From Propioniferax innocua (GTDB lineage Bacteria > Actinomycetota > Actinomycetes > Propionibacteriales > Propionibacteriaceae): a stretch of DNA of 64,000 bases. The DNA lies in NCBI RefSeq assembly GCF_006716235.1, contig NZ_VFOR01000002.1, positions 868,001 to 932,000 on the forward strand, read 5' to 3'. Positions 16,687 through 27,371 of this stretch are shown one piece after another (position 1 is the stretch's first letter; each line of letters opens with the position of its first letter). Below the pieces are notes generated by a model. The model was not told the origin of the DNA. It saw only the letters and a list, made by a program, of their open reading frames with translations, and made no database searches. A program made the position numbers and the translations under genes.

Positions 16687-17124
16687 GTGAACCCAGTCGC
16701 AGTCATCAATGGTCCGAACCTCAACCTGCTCGGCGTCCGAAACCCCGATGTGTACGGCCGCGAAACCCTCGCCGACGTGGAAGAACAGTGCCGAATCGCC
16801 GCTCGGTCCCACGGCTGGAACCTCGACTTCCGTCAGACCAACCACGAGGGCGTCTGCATCGATTGGATCCACGAACTGCGCACCAGCGTGGTGGGCATGG
16901 TCATCAACGCGGGGGGCTGGACGCACACCTCGGTCGCACTGCGCGATGCCGTGGAGACCGTGGAGGCCCCGGTGATCGAGGTGCACATCTCCGACATCCA
17001 CGCGCGCGAGGAGTTCCGCCACCATTCCTATCTGGAAGCTGTCTGTGCCGCGTCCATCGTGGGACGCGGCACAGCGGGATACAGCGAGGCGATCTCCGAG
17101 ATCGCACGCCTCAGAGCGAACTGA
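16687..17124 (+). CDS. aroQ: 3-dehydroquinate dehydratase, type II
   Basis: Dehydrates 3-dehydroquinate to 3-dehydroshikimate in the shikimate pathway. Type II hallmarks are all present: INGPNLNLLGVRNPDVYG at the N-terminus with the catalytic Tyr, the flexible-loop Arg after it (RNPD), RQTNHEGVCIDWIHE, NAGGWTHTSVALRDA, and EVHISDIHAREEFRHHS with the catalytic His. The usual SN in that last motif is SD here. At 145 residues the length is normal. The GTG start is supported by a -10 box 7 nt upstream. No other aro gene is adjacent. Confidence 0.96.
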   Translation: MNPVAVINGPNLNLLGVRNPDVYGRETLADVEEQCRIAARSHGWNLDFRQTNHEGVCIDWIHELRTSVVGMVINAGGWTHTSVALRDAVETVEAPVIEVHISDIHAREEFRHHSYLEAVCAASIVGRGTAGYSEAISEIARLRAN

Positions 17125-17171
17125 CGCGGCGCGGGGAAATCAGGCCCCAGCGTGCGGGCACGGCCGAGGCA

Positions 17172-17957
17172 TCAGACCGAAGCACGCAGGCGCGTCACGA
17201 GATCCTGTTCGCGGCTGAAGCGACGCACGGCGCCCTTGGGGAGAGCACGCATCAGCTGACGCAGATCGCGGATGCGCTGGTCGAGCTCCGAGGCATCGAC
17301 GAATCGTGGGCTGCGGGAGATGAGGAATCCATCGGCCAGGGTGACGCGACCGAGCCCGGCGGTCTCGACGTGGGCGAGGGCCGCGGCGTCAGCGAAGAGG
17401 CTGGCGAACTGTGCATCGTCGGTCTGGATGATGTGGCCGGCGATACGTGTGCGGATCAGTTCCGGATCACGCGACTCATCGATCGTGACGGTCGGCAGGT
17501 AAGCAGTCGGGACGACGACGAACTGTTCCACGGCGTCGTGATGAGCGACGAAGGCGAAGCAGCCGTCGGGGCCGCGTCGGACCGCGTCGGTGACGGTGGC
17601 ATCCGCATCGACGCCCGCACGCCACAGCACTCGCCCGATGTCGAAAGCCGATTCGGCGACCGAGCGCCTGGTGAAGTCGTACTCACCGCCATGGGATTCG
17701 AGCCAGAGCAGCAGATCGTCACCACGCCCAGCCGAACCGATCAGGTGACGCAGCCGATGCTGGTAACCGAGGAACGGAAGCATCATCAAACCGGTCAGGA
17801 GAACGGCCACTGCGGCAACGACGCCGGCACGAGCAACCCAGCAGGTCGCGGCGAGCGTCACGACAAGACCAGCCCCCACGAGAACGTGTGAGAAAGCACG
17901 GCCGGAACGGAAGGACCACACACGCTGCAAACTCATCATGTGGGCACTGACGAGCAT
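17172..17957 (-). CDS. Hypothetical membrane-anchored protein
   Basis: I do not recognise this 261-residue protein. Two hydrophobic segments at about residues 24-61 (HVLVGAGLVVTLAATCWVA; VVAAVAVLLTGLMMLPFLG) anchor it, followed by a mixed alpha/beta soluble domain of about 190 residues and a basic C-terminus. Three candidate ATGs lie within eight codons (17957, 17939, 17936) and none has a good ribosome site, so the start is uncertain. It lies between aroQ (convergent, 47 bp) and hspR (58 bp) on the same strand as the chaperone operon and could be read through from it. Confidence 0.7.
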   Translation of the reverse strand: MLVSAHMMSLQRVWSFRSGRAFSHVLVGAGLVVTLAATCWVARAGVVAAVAVLLTGLMMLPFLGYQHRLRHLIGSAGRGDDLLLWLESHGGEYDFTRRSVAESAFDIGRVLWRAGVDADATVTDAVRRGPDGCFAFVAHHDAVEQFVVVPTAYLPTVTIDESRDPELIRTRIAGHIIQTDDAQFASLFADAAALAHVETAGLGRVTLADGFLISRSPRFVDASELDQRIRDLRQLMRALPKGAVRRFSREQDLVTRLRASV

Positions 17958-18015
17958 CCCCGCAGCCCGGTTCCTTCGTAGTCAGGAAACACCGGGCCAG
18001 CCGGAAAACACCGGG

Positions 18016-18468
18016 TCAGCCGGGAAGTTCTGGCGGACGCTTGCGGAGGCGTCGTTCCTGACGCCAGCGGGCGATGCGCACCCCGTCTTCACCGACGGTG
18101 AAGAACCGGACGCCCGGGTCGGACGGGACTGCTTGGTCCCGGGCGTGGTCGAGCTCCTCCTGCAGGGTCTCGACCTCTTCGCGCAGTTCGTCGATCTGTT
18201 CCTGCATCTGGAGAATCCGCCGGATACCTTCCAGATTGACGCCCTCGTCCTTGCTGAGGCGCTGCACAAGACGCAGTTTGGCGACGTCCCGGGGCGAGTA
18301 GCGACGCCCCCGGCCACGGGCGCGCCGAGGGCTGACCAGCCCCATGCGGTCGTAGGTGCGCAGGGTCTGGGGGTGCATGCCCGCCAGATGGGCAGCCACC
18401 GAGATCACGAAGATGGGCGCGTCCCGGTCGATGCGTTGCAACCCATCACCGGGCTTCTGGCCGGCCAT
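18016..18468 (-). CDS. hspR: HspR heat-shock repressor (MerR family)
   Basis: DNA-binding autorepressor of the dnaK operon and clpB. Residues about 18-85 form the MerR-type winged helix (VISVAAHLAGMHPQTLRTYDRMGLVSPRRARGRGRRYS), followed by a dimerising coiled coil (MQEQIDELREEVETLQEELDHA) at about 88-110 and a tail. At 150 residues it has the usual length. GGAGG precedes the ATG. It is the last gene of dnaK-grpE-dnaJ-hspR. In Streptomyces, HspR binds HAIR sites with DnaK as co-repressor; five HAIR sites in this window fit that model. Confidence 0.95.
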   Translation of the reverse strand: MAGQKPGDGLQRIDRDAPIFVISVAAHLAGMHPQTLRTYDRMGLVSPRRARGRGRRYSPRDVAKLRLVQRLSKDEGVNLEGIRRILQMQEQIDELREEVETLQEELDHARDQAVPSDPGVRFFTVGEDGVRIARWRQERRLRKRPPELPG

Positions 18469-18558
18469 CTCTCCTCCTGAACCGCCGAAGCGGCGCTACT
18501 TGCTGTCAATCAATCATGCAACGCTCCGGTCACGGTGCCCTGGAGCGTGCCGCCCGCG

Positions 18559-19701
18559 TCAGTGCTGGTTCAAGTCAGCCCGAGGATCGGGCTCGTTCGC
18601 CAGTTCCGCGTACTGCTCGAGGGCGGCGCGGGCGTCGGCACTCAGCGTCGGCGGCACGGTCACCTCCACCGTCACCATGAGATCGGCGCGGGTCCCGTCC
18701 GCACGGGTGGCCCCCTTGCCGCGGGCGCGGAAGCGTCGACCACTGGGCGTTCCCGCCGGGATCCGGAGCCGGACGCCAGTGCCGTCGAGCGTCGGAACCT
18801 CGATCTCGGCCCCCAAGACCGCTTCGGGGAAGGTGATCGGAGCGGTGATGGTGAGGTTGGCGCCGTCACGGCCGAAGATCTCGTGGGGACGGACGTGCGC
18901 CACCACGAAGAGGTCACCGTTGGGGCCACCGTTCTCTCCCGGCCCGCCCTTGCCACGGATCCGGATGCGCTGGCCATCATCGACGCCCGCCGGAATGCGC
19001 ACCTGGATGGTCCGGCTGGAGCGAGCACGCCCCGAGCCCTTGCACTCGTCGCAGGGGTCATTGACGATGAGGCCACGACCGAGGCAGTCGGTGCAGGTGG
19101 CGGTCTCGGGGAATCCGGACGCCGAAGTGGTCACGCGCATGCCAGAGCCCTGGCAACTCGTGCACACCGTCGGCATGGTCCCGGATTTCGCGCCAGTGCC
19201 GTGGCACACGGAGCAGGCGTTGTTGGAGATCGATCTGATCGGCACCGTGGTGCCGTTCACCGCGTCGGCAAAGTCCAAGGTGATCTCGGACTCCACATCC
19301 GCACCCCGGCGGGCGGGGCGTGGCCGCGCCCCGCCACCGGATGCACGGGTGGCACCGCCACGGTTGAACAGTCCACCGAAGAGGTCACCGAGATCCTGGC
19401 CCTGGGCACCGGCGAAGATGTCCTCCGCGCCACCACGCTGGAAGCGGAACCCGCCTCCACCCATGTGCGCAAAGCGACGCATGTCGTCGTATTCCTTACG
19501 CTTCTTGGCGTCACCGAGCACCGAGTTCGCCTCTGAAGCCTCTTTGAAACGCTTCTCCGCAGCAGCATCACCTGGATGTTGATCCGGGTGGTTCTGCCGA
19601 GCGATCTTGCGGAAGGCCTCGCGAATCTCCTTGTCGGTGGCGTTCTTGTTGACGCCGAGGATCTTGTAGTAGTCCTTCTCCGCCCAGTCCTTGCCACTCA
19701 C
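18559..19701 (-). CDS. dnaJ: DnaJ co-chaperone (Hsp40)
   Basis: Stimulates DnaK ATPase and delivers unfolded substrates. The J domain occupies residues about 9-75, with a [18 protein letters not shown] start and the essential HPD in [12 protein letters not shown] Gly/Phe-rich linker follows, then a zinc domain with four CXXCXGXG repeats ([32 protein letters not shown]) and the C-terminal substrate domains. The GTG start ([12 protein letters not shown]) is preceded by GAGAAG; the frame extends upstream but overlaps nothing conserved. It is 34 bp downstream of grpE in the same operon. Confidence 0.96.
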   Translation of the reverse strand: MSGKDWAEKDYYKILGVNKNATDKEIREAFRKIARQNHPDQHPGDAAAEKRFKEASEANSVLGDAKKRKEYDDMRRFAHMGGGGFRFQRGGAEDIFAGAQGQDLGDLFGGLFNRGGATRASGGGARPRPARRGADVESEITLDFADAVNGTTVPIRSISNNACSVCHGTGAKSGTMPTVCTSCQGSGMRVTTSASGFPETATCTDCLGRGLIVNDPCDECKGSGRARSSRTIQVRIPAGVDDGQRIRIRGKGGPGENGGPNGDLFVVAHVRPHEIFGRDGANLTITAPITFPEAVLGAEIEVPTLDGTGVRLRIPAGTPSGRRFRARGKGATRADGTRADLMVTVEVTVPPTLSADARAALEQYAELANEPDPRADLNQH

Positions 19702-19735
19702 CAGTGCACTTCTCTCCGCCCCCGCGCGGGAGCAC

Positions 19736-20529
19736 TCAGCCTTCGGCCTGTTCCTCGGAAGGCATCGCCACGGCCACGCGTGCCGCACGCAGCACACGCT
19801 CGCCACGGCGATAGCCCACTTGCATGACGTCCAAGCAGGTCGGCTCGGTGACGCCCGGCGTCGGCACCTGCATCAGCGCCTCGTGGATCTGCGGGTCGAA
19901 GGGGTCGTCCTTCTCTCCGTAGGCCTCGAGACCATGCTTGTGCGCGACCTTCTCGATCTCCTCGGCGACGAGCTTGAAGCCGCCCGAGAGTTCCTCGTGC
20001 TGCTTGGCCGCACGCAGATCATCGAGCACTCCCATGAGGTCGTGGAGGACCTTCTCGATGCCAGCCTGCTTCTGGAGTTCGCGGTCGCGGTCCACCCGCC
20101 GCTTGTAATTGACATACTCCGCCTGCAGACGTTTGAGGTCCTCGGTCCGCTCAGCGGCCTCCGCCTTGGCAGCGGCGATCTCGGGGTCGATTCCGGCGTC
20201 GGCCTCGTGATTCTCTGGGATCGCCTCGGTGGCGGCGTCTTCCTGATCCGCGGCTGCGGCGGCCTCGGATCCGTCGACGCTGCCGACAGCGTCGCTCGAT
20301 TGGGGATCGAGGACCTCGCCCTCGTTCATGGGTTCGGTCGGATCGGTGCCCACGGCATCTCCTGTCTGGTCATCAACGTTGGTCTGATCGCGAACGGTGT
20401 AGGTGTTCGGGTCGATGCGGCGTCGGTCACGGATGACCACACGCGGCTCGGCCGACTCGTGGTCGGGCCCGAAGCCCGACCATCCGGGCCCGGAAACATG
20501 CGCCCCCGAGCCCGGATGACGGTACGACG

Positions 20530-20533
<4 letters not shown>
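19736..20533 (-). CDS. grpE: GrpE nucleotide exchange factor
   Basis: Releases ADP from DnaK and acts as its thermosensor. The coiled-coil helix (about residues 118-165, with [25 protein letters not shown]) and C-terminal beta domain ([29 protein letters not shown]) are clear. An approximately 115-residue acidic N-terminal extension includes the actinobacterial signature [11 protein letters not shown]. Its GTG start overlaps the dnaK stop (GTGA), so translation is coupled. At 265 residues it is longer than most GrpE proteins, owing to that tail. Confidence 0.95.
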
Positions 20534-22401
<1,868 letters not shown>

Positions 22402-22464
22402 GTGTGTTCCTCCTGGGATGCGCCCGCAGAGCGGGCGGTTGAGTACTTCCTGCGTGGTGAGCGA

Positions 22465-22485
22465 CTTGAGTCAATATCACTCAAT
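22465..22485. promoter_or_regulatory. HAIR operator (HspR site), dnaK site A
   Basis: CTTGAGT-N7-ACTCAAT, one mismatch from the consensus, downstream of the -10 element within the leader. It has no counterpart at clpB. Confidence 0.9.
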
Positions 22486-22491
22486 ATTGAC

Positions 22492-22512
22492 CTTGAGCCT
22501 TACGCACTCAAC
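22492..22512. promoter_or_regulatory. HAIR operator (HspR site), dnaK site B
   Basis: CTTGAGC-N7-ACTCAAC, overlapping the -10 element exactly as the proximal HAIR does at clpB. Confidence 0.9.
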
Positions 22513-22539
22513 TATGTACCCGCTTTGCCCGTCACGCAA
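22511..22539 (-). promoter_or_regulatory. dnaK operon promoter (-35 TTGCGT, -10 CATAGT, 17-bp spacer)
   Basis: Same -10 and spacer length as the clpB promoter, with only one base different in the -35. Confidence 0.7.
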
Positions 22540-22544
22540 ATCAC

Positions 22545-22565
22545 ATTGAGTCGAGCCGACTCAAC
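22545..22565. promoter_or_regulatory. HAIR operator (HspR site), dnaK site C
   Basis: ATTGAGT-N7-ACTCAAC, immediately upstream of the -35, centred 53 bp from site B as at clpB. Confidence 0.88.
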
Positions 22566-22628
22566 TCCGGGTCCAATCAGGGTTTCAGTGCCCGAGGACA
22601 CGCCCGCCCATGGAGGCCGGCAGCCGCG

Positions 22629-22967
22629 TCAGACGCTGACGCCAAGCGAGAAGGCAGCCAATCCGAGAGCCAGATGAACCACGATGTGCACGCCCGCCAT
22701 GCCGCATCGGCCCTCTCGCCAGAACTCGACGGTTGCGACGGAATACGACGAGAACGTCGTCAACGCACCGCAGAAACCCGCACCGAGGAACACCTGCAAA
22801 GGCCCCGGCGGAACGTTCGCCAGCACCAGCCCAAGGGCCATGGAGCCGAGCGCATTGGCCGCCAACATGCCCCAGGCAAAGGTTCGGCCCGCCGAGAAGA
22901 GCGTCTCCAGCAGGTACCGCAGGGTCGCGCCGAGCGCTCCACCGAGGAAGACCCCGAGCATCGTCAT
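22629..22967 (-). CDS. crcB: Fluoride ion channel Fluc/CrcB, second subunit
   Basis: Small four-helix membrane channel that exports fluoride passively. Family marks are GGALGATLRYLLE at the N-terminus and GFCGALTTFSSYS, containing the TTFS pore motif, near residue 75. At 112 residues the length is typical. The ATG overlaps the stop of the upstream paralogue (ATGA) and is preceded by GGGAGGGG. Fluc channels work as antiparallel dimers, and in many Gram-positives two unlike subunits pair; the coupled arrangement suggests a heterodimer here. Confidence 0.93.
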   Translation of the reverse strand: MTMLGVFLGGALGATLRYLLETLFSAGRTFAWGMLAANALGSMALGLVLANVPPGPLQVFLGAGFCGALTTFSSYSVATVEFWREGRCGMAGVHIVVHLALGLAAFSLGVSV

Positions 22968-23398
22968 CGCCCCTCCCCGACCGGCTTCCCCCGGGCCACC
23001 AGACCGTGCCCCAGAGCAGCGGCCGGCACACACGTCACGACCTGCACCAGAATCTGCACAGCCCCACCCGCGGGGCCAGCGGCCGCCGCGTCGGCCATCA
23101 CCGAGGAGAACGTGGTGAACCCACCCAGGAGCCCGACACCGAACACCGGCCTGAGCCAGAACGGCGCGTCGGGGCGGGCAAGACGGGCACTCAACCCACC
23201 GAGAACACCCGAGCCGACGATGTTGATCACCAGGATCACCGCCACCGAGTGACCCGCGACTGCGAGCGTCAGGGCATGACGCAGGACCGCACCGATTCCG
23301 CCGCCGAGGGCGACGAGCCCAAGGACCACCGGCGAGAGAGCCGACGGGGCCCGCCCACCGCCCGGGCGGGGCATCGCAGCTCGCGCCAGGCCCTCCAT
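22964..23398 (-). CDS. crcB: Fluoride ion channel Fluc/CrcB, first subunit
   Basis: Paralogue of the following gene and its likely dimer partner. It has four hydrophobic helices, the N-terminal GGGIGAVLRHALT element with the conserved Arg, and VGLLGGFTTFSSVMADA with the pore Phe and TTFS motif. It is 144 residues, longer because of a basic Pro/Gly-rich N-terminus of about 20 residues. The ATG follows TACCGT by 7 nt, so the transcript is probably leaderless, and I see no fluoride riboswitch. Confidence 0.92.
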   Translation of the reverse strand: MEGLARAAMPRPGGGRAPSALSPVVLGLVALGGGIGAVLRHALTLAVAGHSVAVILVINIVGSGVLGGLSARLARPDAPFWLRPVFGVGLLGGFTTFSSVMADAAAAGPAGGAVQILVQVVTCVPAAALGHGLVARGKPVGEGR

Positions 23399-23405
23399 GG
23401 GTGAA

Positions 23406-23411
23406 ACGGTA
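23406..23411 (-). promoter_or_regulatory. -10 element of the crcB pair, leaderless type
   Basis: TACCGT (minus strand), 7 nt before the ATG of the first crcB. A leaderless transcript leaves no room for a fluoride riboswitch. Confidence 0.5.
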
Positions 23412-23446
23412 TCGCGACCCTCTTCCCAGCCTCAGTGAACGACGGC

Positions 23447-23452
23447 TAACCT
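23447..23452 (+). promoter_or_regulatory. -10 element of the thioesterase-family gene
   Basis: TAACCT, 27 nt before the ATG, leaving a short leader with a GAGGAGG ribosome site. Confidence 0.45.
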
Positions 23453-23479
23453 TCTGGCGTCACACTTTGAGGAGGACGC

Positions 23480-24286
23480 ATGACGACGACGTTGAGCGAA
23501 CAACCCCGCGGCTTCTACGAACCCCTCGGCGACGGCATGTACCGGCCGACCAAACACGTCCAAGGCGCCTGGCGCGACACCGAGCAACACATGGCACCGG
23601 TCGCCGGACTGCTCACCGCCGCCCTGCAGATGCACGACCACCGTGAAGACATGCAGACCGCACGGATCAGCCTGGAGATCTGCGGCGTCATCGACCTGAC
23701 CGACACCCACGTGGAGACACGCACCCTGCGCCCGGGCCGGACCATCGAACTCGTCGAGGGTGAGGCCACCATCGGCGACCGCGTGGCGATCCGAGGACGC
23801 TCATGGCGTCTTGCCCACAACGACACCGGCGAAGTGGCGGGCCACCCCTACGACGCGATCCCCGGCCACGAGGAATGCGCCACAGTGGAGCCTTTCCTGA
23901 AGTCCTGGCCCGGTGGATTCATCGAACAGATCGATGTGCGCGCGCACCGGGACAACAAACCCGGCCACGGCATCGTCTGGGTACGCAGTGACAACCCACT
24001 GTTCACCGACGGTTCGGCACCGGCCCTCGCCGAATTCCTTCGCCTCGCCGACTGCGCCAACGGCTCGGTTCCCCGCACGAGCCCCAAGGTCTGGATGTTC
24101 CCGAACGTCGACTGGACCGCCCACATCTTCCGTCAGCCGGTGGACACCGAATGGCTCGGGTTGGAGATCCGACAGTCATTCAGCAACGACGGTGCCGGGC
24201 TCACCTCCAGCGTCCTCCATGACGTCGAAGGACCACTCGGAAAGCTGGAGCAGATCCTCACCGTGCGCCCCATGCCCAAGAGCTGA
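23480..24286 (+). CDS. Acyl-CoA thioesterase-family protein (double hotdog, TesB/PaaI-like)
   Basis: Cytoplasmic protein of 268 residues that fits the acyl-CoA thioesterase group built of two hotdog folds. The N-terminal half contains HMAPVAGLLTAALQMHD and a typical RTLRPGRTIELVEGEATIG strand pair; the C-terminal half contains FPNVDWTAHIFRQP and EWLGLEIRQSFSNDGAGLTSSVLHD, the latter a standard DGxGxxxS-type closing motif of this family. An excellent GAGGAGG ribosome site precedes the ATG. It is monocistronic and convergent with the next gene. Substrate unknown. Confidence 0.8.
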   Translation: MTTTLSEQPRGFYEPLGDGMYRPTKHVQGAWRDTEQHMAPVAGLLTAALQMHDHREDMQTARISLEICGVIDLTDTHVETRTLRPGRTIELVEGEATIGDRVAIRGRSWRLAHNDTGEVAGHPYDAIPGHEECATVEPFLKSWPGGFIEQIDVRAHRDNKPGHGIVWVRSDNPLFTDGSAPALAEFLRLADCANGSVPRTSPKVWMFPNVDWTAHIFRQPVDTEWLGLEIRQSFSNDGAGLTSSVLHDVEGPLGKLEQILTVRPMPKS

Positions 24287-24319
24287 CGCTGACCTGAATG
24301 GATCACAGCACGGGCCTCC

Positions 24320-24829
24320 TCACGGGGCCTCCCCAGCCAGCAACGTGAACTCCTGGGCCCGCGGACGCCACAACCCCGCTCGCACGGCCGTGAATTCTGC
24401 AAGATCCGGCGGCGTCAGCGCATCGAGAGCGGTGATGTATTCACCCACCATCCGGCGCGGAAGCCGCAACCCCACGGTCAGATGAGGGGTCCAGCGTCGG
24501 CCCCGTCCTTCGGGGTTCGCCGCGCTGACCTCACAGGCGATGTGCTCCAGCTCCTCGGATGTCTCCAACAGCCATGCGACGGTCTGCCTGCGACGGGTCC
24601 CGAACACCACAACGCCAGCCCGTCGAAACGATGCGGGGACCACAGCGGGCAAAAGTTCGCCCGCCAGATCGACGACGTCGGCGGGCATCGTCGGCGCGAA
24701 AGTGATCGTGATGTGGGGCGTCTGCTGCTGACGCGGGAATCCACGGGCTTCGAGAGCATCGAACACCGCACGCACCCGCCCCTCGTCGGCGGGATCGAGG
24801 CGTAACAAGATGTTGTCAGGCGAGGTCAT
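24320..24829 (-). CDS. 2'-5' RNA ligase/2H phosphoesterase family protein
   Basis: Small protein (169 aa) of the 2H phosphoesterase superfamily, which includes LigT-type RNA ligases and cyclic phosphodiesterases. The two catalytic H-x-T motifs are PHITITF (near residue 38) and PHLTVGL (near residue 116), spaced as the family requires. The ATG is the third of three nearby candidates; the frame extends far upstream without support. It converges with the thioesterase gene, only 33 bp away, and is divergent from the MFS gene. Confidence 0.85.
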   Translation of the reverse strand: MTSPDNILLRLDPADEGRVRAVFDALEARGFPRQQQTPHITITFAPTMPADVVDLAGELLPAVVPASFRRAGVVVFGTRRRQTVAWLLETSEELEHIACEVSAANPEGRGRRWTPHLTVGLRLPRRMVGEYITALDALTPPDLAEFTAVRAGLWRPRAQEFTLLAGEAP

Positions 24830-24906
24830 CAGGCCCATCCTCACACGGCACACGCCAGATGAGAGTGCGTTGGAGCAGCATCCTCGAGGCCCCCGTGCAA
24901 CGTGCC

Positions 24907-24912
24907 TAAGAT
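24907..24912 (+). promoter_or_regulatory. -10 element of the MFS gene, leaderless type
   Basis: TAAGAT, 6 nt before the GTG start. Confidence 0.6.
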
Positions 24913-24918
24913 GCAAAG

Positions 24919-26133
24919 GTGACGTCTTTCGAAGGACATGCGCCGGGATCGGGCGGCTACCGCCGCCTGACAGGCAGCCTGTTCCTCGCAGGTCTGGCGA
25001 CATTCGCGCTGCTGCACGCGACGCAGCCCCTGCTGCCCGAACTCGCCGACGCCTTCGACATCACCGCGACCCAGAGCACGTGGAGCCTGTCAGCGGCGAC
25101 GCTCGGCATCGGTATCGCACTCGTGCTTGCCGGGCCACTGACCGACACGGTGGGCCGAACCCCGTTGATCTTCGGCTCGCTGTTCGCGGCGTCGGCGGTG
25201 GGCGTCGGCATCTCATTCAGCCCGAACTGGCACCTGCTCGTGCTGTTGCGCGCCTTCCAGGGCGTGGTACTCGCCGGCCTCCCCTCCACCGCGACCGCCT
25301 ACCTGCGCGAGGAAGTCCATCCTCAAGCACGGCTGCGGGCGACGGGCAGTTACATCGGCGGCACCGCGATCGGTGGCATGAGCGGTCGACTCATCAGCGG
25401 CACACTGACCGACTTCTTCGGCTGGCGCGCGGCCGTCGGCGGACTGGGGCTGGTGGGGCTCGCCTGTGCCGTCGCCGTGTTCTGGCTCCTCCCCCGCTCC
25501 CAGAACTTCCAGCCCCAGCCCGCCCAGCCCCGCGAGATCCTTCGCCGCATGGGACGCGTCCTCACCGACCCCGCCCTGCTGGCCATGTACGCCATCGGCG
25601 GAACCCTCTTCGGCGCCTTCGTCGCCGCCTACAACGGACTGGCATTCCGGCTCGTCACCGACCCGTACCACCTCAGCGTCGGCGCGGTGTCCTTCGTCTT
25701 TCTCAGCTACGCCATCGGCTCATGGACCAGCGGACTGGGCGGACGCTTGGCCGACAAACACGGTGCCGGAACCGTCGTACTCGCCAGCATCCTCATCACC
25801 CTCGCCGGGACCGCACTGACCCTCGCCCAACCCCTGTGGCTGGTGGTGCTCGGCGTCGCCATCCTCACCGGCGGGTTCTTCGCCGCACATGGCGTCACGA
25901 GTGCCTGGGTCCCGGCACGGGCGGTGGCCCGCAGCGGCGGAGCCGGGCAGGCGGCATCCATGTACCTGTGCGTCTACTACCTCGGTTCGGCCGGCTTCGG
26001 TTCCCTCGCGGGCACCGCATGGCAGGCCGGACGCTGGCCCGGCGTGGTGCTGCTGGTCGGCGTCCTCATCGTGATCGCCGCCGGGCTCGCGTTGTTCGCC
26101 CGGCAGTACGTACCGCGACGTCAGGTGTCCTAA
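24919..26133 (+). CDS. MFS transporter (YnfM/AraJ-like drug or sugar efflux)
   Basis: Twelve-helix major facilitator of 404 residues. The signature loop 2-3 is GPLTDTVGRTPLIFG, the antiporter-type region is in TM5, and the second-half loop GGRLADKHGAGTVV mirrors the first. The tight N-terminus (YRRLTGSLFLAGLATFALLHATQPLLPELADAF) is characteristic of the YnfM/AraJ efflux branch. The GTG start is set by the leaderless -10 box. It is a single-gene unit ending in a hairpin terminator. The exported substrate cannot be told. Confidence 0.9.
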   Translation: MTSFEGHAPGSGGYRRLTGSLFLAGLATFALLHATQPLLPELADAFDITATQSTWSLSAATLGIGIALVLAGPLTDTVGRTPLIFGSLFAASAVGVGISFSPNWHLLVLLRAFQGVVLAGLPSTATAYLREEVHPQARLRATGSYIGGTAIGGMSGRLISGTLTDFFGWRAAVGGLGLVGLACAVAVFWLLPRSQNFQPQPAQPREILRRMGRVLTDPALLAMYAIGGTLFGAFVAAYNGLAFRLVTDPYHLSVGAVSFVFLSYAIGSWTSGLGGRLADKHGAGTVVLASILITLAGTALTLAQPLWLVVLGVAILTGGFFAAHGVTSAWVPARAVARSGGAGQAASMYLCVYYLGSAGFGSLAGTAWQAGRWPGVVLLVGVLIVIAAGLALFARQYVPRRQVS

Positions 26134-26252
26134 ACCGTTCTGCGCCTCGCCTGGTTCAGCACCCCGCTTGGTTCAGTGGAAGCCCACGCACCGACATCGG
26201 TGCCTGAGCCTCCACTGAAAATTCCAGACCCGCGCGTCGACCCAAGAACGCC

Positions 26253-26284
26253 GAATGCCCCGCACCTGTCGGCACGGGGCATTC
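26253..26284. terminator. Hairpin terminator between convergent genes
   Basis: GAATGCCCCG and CGGGGCATTC form a perfect 10-bp stem over a 12-nt loop, between the MFS gene and the aldolase gene, so it can serve both strands. Confidence 0.75.
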
Positions 26285-26331
26285 AGACCTCAGCGTTCAA
26301 TGCGCTGTGAATCAATGCGGTGGAAAGACCG

Positions 26332-27369
26332 TCAGAGCGTGACGCCCTCGTTCTTCAGCGCGACGGCCACATCGATGATCATGTCCTCCTGACCACCGAC
26401 GAGCTGACGGCGTCCGACCTCCTCGAGAATCTTGTGAGCCGGAACGCCGTAGCGCTCCTGTGCCCGCTCCGCGTGGATGAGGAACGAGTTGTAGACACCC
26501 GCCTTGCCCTGGACGATCGAGGAACGATCCATCAGCGGCATGCGCGTGATGATCGGCTTGACGACATCCTCGGCGGCGTCGAGCAGCCCGGAGAGGTCGA
26601 TGTCTGCCTTGATGTCCAGACGCTCGAACACCGCGGCGAGCACCTCGGTGGGCGAGTTGCCGGCGCCGGCACCGAGAGCGCACAGGGTGCCGTCGATCTG
26701 CTTGGCGCCGGCGCGAATCGCGAGCACGGAGTTGGCGACACCCATCGAGAGGTTCTGGTGACCGTGGTAGCCGACCTGGGCCTCGCCACCGATCTCCTGC
26801 ATGAGGGCGTCGACGCGATCGGAGACATCCTCGAGGATGAGGTGCCCGGCCGAATCCACGACGTACACGCACTGGCAGCCTGCGTCGACCATGATCCGGG
26901 CCTGCTTGGCGAGGTTGTCCGGCGTGGTCATGTGCGACAGCATCAGGAAGCCGACGGTCTCGAAGCCCATGTTGCGGGCTTCCTGGAAATGCTGAATCGA
27001 GATGTCAGCCTCGGTGCAGTGCGTGGCGATGCGGATGATCTCCGCGCCACGGTCACGGGCCTCCTGCATGTCGGGGATGCGGGCGACACCCGGCAACATC
27101 AGGCAGGCGATGCGCGCGTTCTTGGCCTCGTCCACGGCGGCGGAGATGAGCTCCATCTCGGGGGTTCCCGAGAAGCCGTAGTTGAACGAGGAACCGGCCA
27201 GGCCATCACCGTGGGTCACCTCGATGACCTCGACGCGGGCATCGTCCAGCGCGCGAACGACGTCACGGACCTGCTTCTCGGTGAACTGGTGCTGCACGGC
27301 ATGCGAGCCGTCACGCAGCGTCGTATCGGTGAGGCGAACCTCGTAGGGCCCGTTGTTGGTCTGCGACAT
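26332..27369 (-). CDS. 4-hydroxy-2-oxovalerate aldolase
   Basis: Splits 4-hydroxy-2-oxovalerate to pyruvate and acetaldehyde at the end of meta-cleavage pathways (DmpG/BphI/HsaF group). The HMGL-like barrel starts [19 protein letters not shown] with the metal-binding Asp, and continues with [16 protein letters not shown] (two metal His) and a C-terminal communication domain. At 345 residues it is full length. The ATG lies 2 nt after the stop of the acetaldehyde dehydrogenase, so the pair is coupled, as expected for two enzymes that channel acetaldehyde between their active sites. Confidence 0.95.
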   Translation of the reverse strand: MSQTNNGPYEVRLTDTTLRDGSHAVQHQFTEKQVRDVVRALDDARVEVIEVTHGDGLAGSSFNYGFSGTPEMELISAAVDEAKNARIACLMLPGVARIPDMQEARDRGAEIIRIATHCTEADISIQHFQEARNMGFETVGFLMLSHMTTPDNLAKQARIMVDAGCQCVYVVDSAGHLILEDVSDRVDALMQEIGGEAQVGYHGHQNLSMGVANSVLAIRAGAKQIDGTLCALGAGAGNSPTEVLAAVFERLDIKADIDLSGLLDAAEDVVKPIITRMPLMDRSSIVQGKAGVYNSFLIHAERAQERYGVPAHKILEEVGRRQLVGGQEDMIIDVAVALKNEGVTL

Positions 27370-27371
27370 GC

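Noticed and set aside
23399-23479. Fluoride riboswitch for crcB
   Set aside because: The crcB promoter is leaderless and the gap lacks the pseudoknot core.
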